Position numbers and translations under genes: made by a program. DNA of 19,215 bases from an uncultured Bacteroidota bacterium (GTDB lineage: Bacteria > Bacteroidota > Bacteroidia > Bacteroidales > VadinHA17): positions 1-19,215 of the forward strand of contig CAIPJU010000227.1 of assembly GCA_903865465.1 (NCBI GenBank), written 5' to 3'. Below, in pieces: positions 6,442-13,524 of the stretch; within the stretch, counting starts at the first letter, position 1, and each line of letters opens with the position of its first letter. Below the pieces are notes generated by a model, which was not told the origin of the DNA, ran no database searches, and saw only the letters and a program-made list of their open reading frames with translations.

Positions 6442-7728
6442 TTATTTTAGTGCCTCCTTGTAGGTTGTAATAGCCCTGTTCCGTGCAAAGGTATGATCGA
6501 CAATTGCTTCTGAATATCCCGGAAGGTCTAAGTCGGGAATCCATCTTCTCACATATTCCGATTTGCTGTCGAATTTTTGCATTTGGCTTGCAGGATTGAA
6601 TATTCTGAAATAGGGAGCTGCATCACACCCGGTACCTGCAGCCCACTGCCAATTGCCGTTATTAGACGATAGCTCGTAATCAAGAAGTTTTCCGGCAAAA
6701 TAGGCCTCACCCCATCGCCAGTCGATAAGAAGATGTTTAACAAGAAAGCCTGCCGTTACCATCCTCACCCTGTTATGCATATAACCCGTATCATTCAGCT
6801 GCCTCATGCCGGCATCGACAAGCGGGTAACCTGTATCTCCCTTGCACCACCGCTCAAATTCAGCTTCATTATTCCTCCACTGAATGTTATCATATCGGGG
6901 CTTGAAGTTTTCAGTCACAACCTTTGGGAAGTTGAAGAGGATCTGCATGAAAAACTCTCTCCAGATAAGTTCACCCAGGAAAACCTGATTCTCCTTTGCT
7001 GCAAGCATTGTTATTTTCCGGGGGCTTACTGTCCCGAACCGAAAGTGGGGGCTGAGGTAGCTTGTTTTATCTTCTGCAGGCAGATCGCGAAACCTGTCGT
7101 AAGATGAGATAACCGAAAGATCGTAATCCCTTGCCTTAACCTTACTTTTTTTGAAACCGATCTCTTCAAGTGACGGAAAGAGGTAAGAGCACCTGAAAAA
7201 GTTCCCCTTTTCTTCTGTTCTTAAGTCGGGTAATGGTCTGAAATTCTTTTCAACCTGCTGCCTCCACTTTTTACTGTATGGAGTGAAGATTGTATACGGA
7301 GTGCCGTCGTCCTTGAGTATTTCCCTCTCCTCAGCAATAACCTGATCTTTGAACCGGAACATGGAGATTCCTTTTGACTTGAGAATCTTTTCAATGCTAT
7401 TGTCGCGCTGAATGGCATAGGGTTCATAATCCTTGTTCAGGAAAACAGAATTAATCTCAAGTGCTGTGGTAAGCTCATTCCAAACGGAAGCAGGGTCCCC
7501 TTTCTTTACCAGAACGGAGCTCCCCATAAAAGAAAGTTCTTTATTTATTGAGGTTAGTGTATCATAAATAAGACCTATCCTTGCATCATCGTGGGGTAGT
7601 TCGGCAGTAATATTTGTATCGAAAATAAATAGCGGCAGAACAGGTAATCCGGATCTTAAAGCATTATAGAGTGCTGTGTTATCCTCAAGACGAAGATCCC
7701 TTCTGAACCAGAATAGATTTATTTTCAT
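6442..7728 (-). CDS. phr: Deoxyribodipyrimidine (CPD) photolyase, class I
   Basis: A 428-residue cytosolic flavoprotein of the photolyase/cryptochrome family. It repairs cyclobutane pyrimidine dimers in UV-damaged DNA with blue-light energy. The N-terminal alpha/beta antenna domain begins LFWFRRDLRLEDN (5-17). The C-terminal FAD domain has TSYLSPHFRFG (222-232), WREF (256-259), MHNRVRM (317-323) and the signature around NWQWAAGTGCDAAPYFRIFNP (359-379). W294, W337 and W360 fall where the electron-transfer Trp triad of E. coli PhrB lies, so light reduction of FAD should work. Length is normal for class I. The start codon overlaps the stop of the upstream synthase gene by four bases (ATGA), pointing to translational coupling. 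Carotenoid genes next to phr are known in Thermus, where the cluster responds to light. A 6-4 photolyase or cryptochrome is less likely given the class I CPD-type motifs. Confidence 0.93.
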   Translation of the reverse strand: MKINLFWFRRDLRLEDNTALYNALRSGLPVLPLFIFDTNITAELPHDDARIGLIYDTLTSINKELSFMGSSVLVKKGDPASVWNELTTALEINSVFLNKDYEPYAIQRDNSIEKILKSKGISMFRFKDQVIAEEREILKDDGTPYTIFTPYSKKWRQQVEKNFRPLPDLRTEEKGNFFRCSYLFPSLEEIGFKKSKVKARDYDLSVISSYDRFRDLPAEDKTSYLSPHFRFGTVSPRKITMLAAKENQVFLGELIWREFFMQILFNFPKVVTENFKPRYDNIQWRNNEAEFERWCKGDTGYPLVDAGMRQLNDTGYMHNRVRMVTAGFLVKHLLIDWRWGEAYFAGKLLDYELSSNNGNWQWAAGTGCDAAPYFRIFNPASQMQKFDSKSEYVRRWIPDLDLPGYSEAIVDHTFARNRAITTYKEALK

Positions 7729-8672
7729 AGGCAGGCAGGCTCGAACTCAAATTTCATTATTGTATCATAAACTCTATCCCTGATCTCTGCAGGTGCAGGA
7801 TTAAGTTCCAGGGAGGTAAATTCCCCGTTTTGAAGATCAATTCTCTCAAACACCATGAGGTAGAGATTGAAGATAATCTCGAGGCTCAGACGATAGGCGG
7901 GTTCCAATAAAGGGTTGATCTCCCTTATTACATCATATGTCTTTAGCCGGTATCCATCTGCGAGTTCGTAGTATTGCCTGATAAGGTTTCGGAATTCATT
8001 ATTCACTGGCTTCCCCTCGGCAAAGTCCCTCAGGTCTTTCCGGGTCAGACCATTTTTAATAATCAGATCATCAGCAAAATAGCTAAGGTTGTTAAGCTGA
8101 TCTTTCTGGAAATCACGAATAATATGTACAATATAGCTGAAGTAGGCACAGGGTGTAGCGGCCCATTTTACATCAAACAGAGGCTTCTCATAATGACCGT
8201 TTTTGCTTACAAGTCCGTTCAGATGTACAAATATTGAAGCGGGGGCAAGCGAAGCGCCTTTGGTATATTCAAGAAAGGAATCAATTGTCGGGAAACCATC
8301 ATTATTAATATCGAAAATCATCGATTTGGCAAAATCTTCAAGCGGCCAAACAGGGATTATGAATTTTTCAACAGCCTGTCGCAGTTCCTCCTGCCGGGGG
8401 TTGCATTCCCCGGATACAACAATCATCCTTAGCCAGTCATCAACGCTGGCAACAAATTCTTTGCGTTCGCCCTCTGCGATCATCTTGTTTTTTGCCTTAT
8501 AATCATCGATCATATCATCGATTGCCCGCATGAACTTATAGCAGGTCTTAGCAGCACAGAATCTGTCGTGATCCCAGAAATTGGCAGCTACCAGAATATT
8601 CGGATGATCAATGATAGCATTGAAATCTATCGAGTTGAATATTTCCAGGAATTTATCCCTTTGCGATTTCAT
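7725..8672 (-). CDS. crtB: Squalene/phytoene synthase family protein
   Basis: A 315-residue soluble, all-helical prenyl-transferring enzyme that joins two prenyl diphosphates head to head. The first Asp-rich motif is DDMIDD at 52-57, preceded by the Arg of FMRAIDD. The second is the RDFQKD segment (Asp187, Asp191), both holding Mg-diphosphate. The rest is rather divergent. The product (C40 phytoene or a C30 compound) cannot be read from sequence, so the symbol is by family and context. The ATG at 8672 is preferred to a TTG one codon earlier. It lies 4 nt after the stop of the desaturase gene, and the 3' end overlaps the photolyase start by four bases. A squalene synthase is the main alternative, but the desaturase directly upstream favours carotenoid formation. 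Confidence 0.85.
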   Translation of the reverse strand: MKSQRDKFLEIFNSIDFNAIIDHPNILVAANFWDHDRFCAAKTCYKFMRAIDDMIDDYKAKNKMIAEGERKEFVASVDDWLRMIVVSGECNPRQEELRQAVEKFIIPVWPLEDFAKSMIFDINNDGFPTIDSFLEYTKGASLAPASIFVHLNGLVSKNGHYEKPLFDVKWAATPCAYFSYIVHIIRDFQKDQLNNLSYFADDLIIKNGLTRKDLRDFAEGKPVNNEFRNLIRQYYELADGYRLKTYDVIREINPLLEPAYRLSLEIIFNLYLMVFERIDLQNGEFTSLELNPAPAEIRDRVYDTIMKFEFEPACL

Positions 8673-8676
8673 CAAT

Positions 8677-10170
8677 TTACTGTTTTATTATTAACGATTT
8701 ATTTAGGATCCGTTCTGAAGTCAGCCTTGCAGAAAGAAGGATATTTGGAATACCGTTTCCAGGATGTGTACTTCCGCCAACAAAGTAGAGGTTTTTATAC
8801 CTGTCGTGCTGGTTATGTGGCCGGAAGTACCCCATTTGCAGAGGATTATGAGCAAGGCTTCCAAAAACCGAGCCTCTTGATATATTGCAGGCTGTTTCCC
8901 AGCTTTCAGGTGTATAGCAAACCTCAAATTTTATGTGATCTTCAATATCTTCGAGTCCAAGTTGTTTCAACCGTGTAATTACGGCAGCCCTGGTTGTATT
9001 CTTCAAATTTTCCCAATCCTGCTTTTTGGATATGTCAACATGGCCTGCTCCCACAACAACTGAAAATGTGTCGCAGTTTTCTGGTGCAGCTGAAGGATCT
9101 GTCCTTACCGGGGCATGAAGATAAAAACTGGGATGCTCATTAACTGATTTCTCATTGAAGATACAATTGAGCCCTTCACGGTATTCATCCGATAAAAACA
9201 CATTATGATGTACAAGCTGTGGATAAACTTTATCGAGACCCCAGTGATAGCATATTGCCGAGCATGAATATTTCTTTGCGGCAAGTGTCCGTGAATAGGC
9301 AGAATCAGGAAGGAGATCGTGGTAAACATATGGCAGGTCAGCATTCGCGACAATGACATCTGCTTTTATTTCAGACAGATCCTCCAGTATTATACTCTCG
9401 GCTCTGTTTTTGTTGATCCGGATCTTCTTTACAGGGGTATTAAAAAAGAATTCCACTCCCGAATCCTTTGCAGCCGACATCAGTTTTTCAACCACGGTAA
9501 ACATACCTCCTTCGGGGAAGAATGATCCTTCAGTCAGTTCAGCAGCAGGTACCATCGAGAAAAGAGCCGGTGAGTCAAAGGGACTCTGGCCAACGTAAAT
9601 ATTCTGGAAGGTATAAGCCATCCTGAGGTGAGGATTTCGGAAGAACTTTTTTACATACCGGTAATTTGAAATATGAATCTTAAGCTGCAAAAGCATCAAA
9701 AGGTTCTTAAAATTGGCAAACTGAAATAGATTGTAAAAATTACGGCCAATCAGTTTATTGAGTCCGATTTGGAAAATTTTATAACCGGCTGATACATATT
9801 TTTGTGATTTGACGAAACTTCCCGGTTCAGCTTTTTCAAGCTGGCTTTTCATTTTTTCTTTGTCAGAAGAGAAGGCCAGGATCTCATTATTGTCAAAATA
9901 GATATGATACAGATCATCCAATGGAATGATGTTGGTCTCTGAGAAGAACGGAATTCCCAGAGAATCAAATGCTTCATGATAGATAGCAGGCATTATCAGC
10001 ATTGTTGCGCCAAGATCAAAACGATGCCCGTCGCGTATGAGCTGGCTGCAGCGCCCGCCTGCAGTTTGATTTTTTTCATATACCGACACACTATATCCGT
10101 TTTTCGACAGATATATTGCTGTCGAAATACCACCAATTCCTGCACCAATAATAACTGCTGTTTTTCCCAT
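8677..10170 (-). CDS. crtI: CrtI-type phytoene desaturase/carotenoid oxidoreductase
   Basis: A 497-residue FAD-dependent enzyme of the CrtI amine-oxidoreductase family, which introduces double bonds into phytoene or a related C30 polyene at the membrane surface. The N-terminal dinucleotide-binding fold has GAGIGG (9-14) and the downstream acidic YEKN, followed by AGGRCS. The C-terminus has the CrtI signature YFVGGSTHPGNGIP (462-475) and a final helix with LLSARLTSERIL. Length is typical. It is the first gene of the run crtI-crtB-phr-GH16, with a TACCTTTG box in the 128-nt gap upstream. The number of desaturation steps, or a role as isomerase, ketolase or hydroxyneurosporene-type enzyme, cannot be decided from the sequence. 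No prenyl diphosphate synthase, cyclase or hydroxylase gene is in the window, so those steps must be encoded elsewhere. Confidence 0.9.
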   Translation of the reverse strand: MGKTAVIIGAGIGGISTAIYLSKNGYSVSVYEKNQTAGGRCSQLIRDGHRFDLGATMLIMPAIYHEAFDSLGIPFFSETNIIPLDDLYHIYFDNNEILAFSSDKEKMKSQLEKAEPGSFVKSQKYVSAGYKIFQIGLNKLIGRNFYNLFQFANFKNLLMLLQLKIHISNYRYVKKFFRNPHLRMAYTFQNIYVGQSPFDSPALFSMVPAAELTEGSFFPEGGMFTVVEKLMSAAKDSGVEFFFNTPVKKIRINKNRAESIILEDLSEIKADVIVANADLPYVYHDLLPDSAYSRTLAAKKYSCSAICYHWGLDKVYPQLVHHNVFLSDEYREGLNCIFNEKSVNEHPSFYLHAPVRTDPSAAPENCDTFSVVVGAGHVDISKKQDWENLKNTTRAAVITRLKQLGLEDIEDHIKFEVCYTPESWETACNISRGSVFGSLAHNPLQMGYFRPHNQHDRYKNLYFVGGSTHPGNGIPNILLSARLTSERILNKSLIIKQ

Positions 10171-10242
10171 AGAGATCTTTCTTAGATAAACCGGATCTAA
10201 TAATTTTTACTAAAGACTTTAAATTTATTGTTATGTCCCAAA

Positions 10243-10250
10243 CAAAGGTA
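10243..10250 (-). promoter_or_regulatory. Candidate -7 box for the crtI operon
   Basis: The minus strand reads TACCTTTG, a full match to TAnnTTTG, in the only long gap (128 nt) before the crtI-crtB-phr run. A second TTTG precedes it directly. No good -33 element is seen 19-21 nt upstream, which may mean an activator or an alternative sigma factor is needed. Confidence 0.4.
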
Positions 10251-10278
10251 CAAAGAGTATCTATAAAATTAATTTTTA

Positions 10279-10297
10279 CTCCCGACAGGTTTGGGAG
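10279..10297 (-). terminator. Weak hairpin just after the DUF2141 gene
   Basis: CTCCC and GGGAG form a 5-bp stem with a 9-nt loop, starting one base past the stop codon of the DUF2141 gene. An AT-rich stretch, not a clean T-run, follows on the minus strand. It may end transcription of the GH95-GH78-DUF2141 unit before crtI; the stem is short. Confidence 0.3.
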
Positions 10298-10298
10298 A

Positions 10299-10703
10299 TT
10301 AATAAACAGGTTTTAAAGTAATTTTTTTATCGGACTCTAATTCGAATAGCCAATAGTCAAAAGGAGGCGCACCAAATTTGCCAGTCACATTGTTCGAAAA
10401 ACCATATCCTTCAAGAGGTTTGCCATAAAGATTAGTTTCCAGCCTGCCATTTTGATTCTCATCATGGAAATACCTGATCGCATATTTGCCGGGTTTCAGA
10501 TCGCTTATCGAAAACTCGCACATATTATTATTTACAGGGCTGATCTTCTGGCATATTACATTCTTTTTAACATCATAAAGCTGAAGCATTATGCTTCCCT
10601 CATTATTCCTGATTTCAACAATATCTATTTTCAGCGAACACTGCGCGAAGCTGGCATTTGAAATCAGAATAAAGGAATAGATAACAGCAATTATTCTCTT
10701 CAT
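10299..10703 (-). CDS. Secreted DUF2141 family protein
   Basis: A 134-residue protein when started at the ATG at 10703. This start gives a clean signal peptide (MKRIIAVIYSFILISNASFA), while the longer open frame up to 10799 would overlap the upstream GH78 coding end and has no signal. The mature part is the DUF2141 (COG4704) beta-sandwich-like domain with the family hallmarks PGKYAIRYFHDENQNGRLETN at 71-91 (HDEN plus NG), EGYGFSNN at 98-105 and FGAPPFDYW at 110-118. The molecular role of the family is not known. It begins 7 nt after the GH78 stop, so it is probably the last gene of the GH95-GH78 unit, but it also stands directly before the carotenoid genes. Cys22, Cys51 and Cys62 might form a disulfide in the periplasm. 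Confidence 0.82.
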   Translation of the reverse strand: MKRIIAVIYSFILISNASFAQCSLKIDIVEIRNNEGSIMLQLYDVKKNVICQKISPVNNNMCEFSISDLKPGKYAIRYFHDENQNGRLETNLYGKPLEGYGFSNNVTGKFGAPPFDYWLFELESDKKITLKPVY

Positions 10704-10710
10704 CAGAATT

Positions 10711-13500
10711 CTATTTTTCAGTAACAGTGCTGAAAATATATTCCCCGGAAGGTACTTCACATAAAGTTCTTCCTTCAGAAGTACCGGAAATCCTGGCAAA
10801 CCTCGATTTTTTTAATTGCAATTTTCCTTCAGATATTAAATCAGGATTGGATTGAGGAATCGAAACTGTTGCTTTACAGCCAACAGGTATCCTGACCTTC
10901 ATTGTCAGTACATTTCCCTCTATTTTCCAGTTACTTAAAATTTCCCCATGGATTGAATTATATGTTGTTTCTGCCCAGGTCAGATCACCAACAATTTCGG
11001 GAGCTATAATGATCCTGTCGTATGAACCAAAACCTTCCGGCTGGCGTAGGCCACCGATACCGCTGAAGAACCACTCCATTAAGTGACCAAGCATCATATG
11101 ATTATTGGAAACATCCCGGAGGGCAGCCCATGATTCTGTCAGTGAGGTAGCTCCTTTTGAAAGCTGAAATCCGTAACCCGGGACATCAGTCTTTGAATTC
11201 ATGTCAAAAATAAGCTGCGACTCTCCGGCTTCTTCAAGGGCTCTGAGCAAATACCTGTATCCAATGTCACCTGCCGTCAGAGCTTTGTTATTTTGAATAA
11301 TCGACCTTGTAAGGTTTTTCTCAACATCATTTCTGAGGCTGTCGTCAACCATTCCGAAGAAGAGAGGCATCGACATTGCGGTCTGACTTCCGGTAGAATA
11401 AACTTTTGTCAAAGGATTAAAGAAGACGGCGTTAAATGCATTCCTGATCTCCTCAGCCCTGTTCCGGTAAAAATCAGCATCATCAGGGTGGCCGGTGAGG
11501 CCTGCCATTTTAGCCATCAGCTTTGTATCGTAATAGTAAATTGAAGTTGCAGTCACTGCCTTTGGCGTAAGCTGAGCCTCTCCGGGGAATTCAGGACCGA
11601 GATCGTACCAGTCGCCGAGGCCGTGTGAGATAATATGTTTATCTGACTTAGCTTCGAGGTATCCGAGATATTTTTTCATCATGGGGTAAGCTTTCCTTAT
11701 GGCATCAATATCACCATACCATTCGTACATATACCAGGGAAGTATGACAGAAGCGCTGCCCCATTCGGGTGAATCGCGGAATCCGGCTTCGAAAGGAACA
11801 TATTCGGGAGCTATGTCCGGAACGAGTCCATTCTCAAGCTGGGCTTCAGCCATATCATCAATCACCTTGCTGAATAGATTATGAATGTTATAGAGGAACC
11901 TGACAGAGTTCCCCATAAGATGTGTCTGCTCAAGCCACCCAAGTTTCTCCCTGTGGGGGCAATCGGTAGCAACACTTGCCAGGTTGCTTTTAACTGACCA
12001 TTTTATAAGCGTGAATATGGAGTTGAAAAGATCATTTGAACAGCTGAAACTTCCTGCCTCAGGTGATGAGTTACGTGTATGGAGGAATTGCAAGTGCCTT
12101 ATTAAAGGCAGTTTGCCGGGGTTGGGATGGTTCTCAGGAACGGCCCCTCTTACCTCAACATAACGAAAGCCATAATAAGTGAATCTCGGCATCCAGATCT
12201 CTTCATCCCCGCCCTTCAGAATATAGGAGAAATAGTAAGGAGCACCTGTAGCTGCTTGTGTCACCAGCGAATCTGAGCCAAGCAGTTCTCCCGGAATAAG
12301 GAGGACTTCCTGTCCGCTCTTTCCATGAATCTGCAGTTTTATTATTCCTGAACCATTCTGACCAAAATCAAACAGATAAGTGCTGTCATTATGAACGGAA
12401 ATTTTCTTGCAGGTAATTATCTCTTCAACCTTGAGGGGAAAGTCGCTTTCCGGTTTCAGAGTACCTGCAGGCTCTTTCACATAGATTGCATTTTGCCATT
12501 TCGTGTCATCAAAACCCGCTAAGCACCAATCGGGCTTCTCAAGCCTGGCATCAAAATCTTCACCACCATAAATACTTGAAAATGTTATTGGTGAAGGAGA
12601 AGTTTTCCATGACCTGTCACTTATTACAACCTCTTCTGAACCATCTGTATATCTGATCAGAAGCCTGAGTATCATTTTTGGTGCACCATAAGCAATGACA
12701 AGTTTCCTGTAACGCTCCCTGTTAATATTGTAGAACCCGTTGCCGACAATAGTCCCGATGGTATTAATTCCCTGCTTTAGGTTTTCAGTTATGTCGTAGG
12801 TATTGTAATAGCATGTTTTCCGGTAATCAGTCCAGCCTGGTGAGAGGAAGCTGTTTCCAACCTTTTCTCCGTTCAGGCTTAATTCATATTGACCAAGTCC
12901 GCTTATGAAGACGAGGGCCTTTTCCACCTTTCGGCTTACGCTGAACTCCTTTCGGAAATAAGGTATTACTGTCCTTTTCAGGGCGAGTGGACCAAGATGA
13001 TCACCATTTCCGTGTACTCCCGGAACCAGGAGCAGGGAGTCAGGGATATCTTCATAACCGATCCATCTTGCTCCGTTCCAGTTCTTCTTCTCAAACAATC
13101 CTGTTATAAACTTCCCGGTACTACTCCATTCTGAAGGTTTGTCGTGACCATCCCAGATTCTGACTTTCCAGAAATACTCCCTGCCACTCTGCAAAGCCGG
13201 GCCTGAATAAGGTATCCATGCCGATTTTTCTGATTTGCTTTTCCCTGAATCCCAGATGTCACCATCACTCTTATCTGCTTTTTTAAGGCCAGAAGAGATC
13301 AGTATCTGCCATGCTGTCTGGACCTTATTCCTGGAAGAAGATTCGCTTATCCAGCCGAAAACCGGGCTTGCTCCTGTTCCTGCAGGATTTTCCTTGCCGT
13401 CACAAAAAATCTGCTTTATGTTAATTGGGGAAGAGTTGATAGTTGCAAAGCCAGAAAGCAGAAGAAGCGAAATTGCAACTGATTTGGTCAGCCTGATCAT
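10711..13500 (-). CDS. GH78 family alpha-L-rhamnosidase
   Basis: A 929-residue exported protein (signal peptide about 1-23, FATINSS) with the multidomain GH78 order. An N-terminal fibronectin-like beta domain (about 25-135) is followed by jelly-roll domains (about 140-480, with LSPGWTDYRKTCYYNTYDIT), an (alpha/alpha)6 catalytic barrel (about 480-820) and a C-terminal beta-sandwich. The acid region reads DCPHREKLGW at 513-522, where many characterised GH78 enzymes have DCPQRDERLGW; Glu518 is the likely acid. The base is probably Glu789 in LTESWAAL. The enzyme would release terminal L-rhamnose from plant or microbial glycans in the periplasm or at the surface. It follows the GH95 gene after 24 nt, and a DUF2141 gene follows after 7 nt. 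The family is firm; the exact linkage is not shown, because the barrel variant with REKLGW differs from the best-studied forms. Confidence 0.9.
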   Translation of the reverse strand: MIRLTKSVAISLLLLSGFATINSSPINIKQIFCDGKENPAGTGASPVFGWISESSSRNKVQTAWQILISSGLKKADKSDGDIWDSGKSKSEKSAWIPYSGPALQSGREYFWKVRIWDGHDKPSEWSSTGKFITGLFEKKNWNGARWIGYEDIPDSLLLVPGVHGNGDHLGPLALKRTVIPYFRKEFSVSRKVEKALVFISGLGQYELSLNGEKVGNSFLSPGWTDYRKTCYYNTYDITENLKQGINTIGTIVGNGFYNINRERYRKLVIAYGAPKMILRLLIRYTDGSEEVVISDRSWKTSPSPITFSSIYGGEDFDARLEKPDWCLAGFDDTKWQNAIYVKEPAGTLKPESDFPLKVEEIITCKKISVHNDSTYLFDFGQNGSGIIKLQIHGKSGQEVLLIPGELLGSDSLVTQAATGAPYYFSYILKGGDEEIWMPRFTYYGFRYVEVRGAVPENHPNPGKLPLIRHLQFLHTRNSSPEAGSFSCSNDLFNSIFTLIKWSVKSNLASVATDCPHREKLGWLEQTHLMGNSVRFLYNIHNLFSKVIDDMAEAQLENGLVPDIAPEYVPFEAGFRDSPEWGSASVILPWYMYEWYGDIDAIRKAYPMMKKYLGYLEAKSDKHIISHGLGDWYDLGPEFPGEAQLTPKAVTATSIYYYDTKLMAKMAGLTGHPDDADFYRNRAEEIRNAFNAVFFNPLTKVYSTGSQTAMSMPLFFGMVDDSLRNDVEKNLTRSIIQNNKALTAGDIGYRYLLRALEEAGESQLIFDMNSKTDVPGYGFQLSKGATSLTESWAALRDVSNNHMMLGHLMEWFFSGIGGLRQPEGFGSYDRIIIAPEIVGDLTWAETTYNSIHGEILSNWKIEGNVLTMKVRIPVGCKATVSIPQSNPDLISEGKLQLKKSRFARISGTSEGRTLCEVPSGEYIFSTVTEK

Positions 13501-13524
13501 TTATAATTTCCGGATTTAATCGTT

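Noticed and set aside
8673..8675. TTG as start of the squalene/phytoene synthase gene
   Set aside because: The ATG in the next codon is a better start, and nothing in the family N-terminus needs one more residue.
10704..10799. 32-codon N-terminal extension of the DUF2141 gene
   Set aside because: It overlaps the end of the GH78 gene and would bury the signal peptide that starts at the ATG at 10703.
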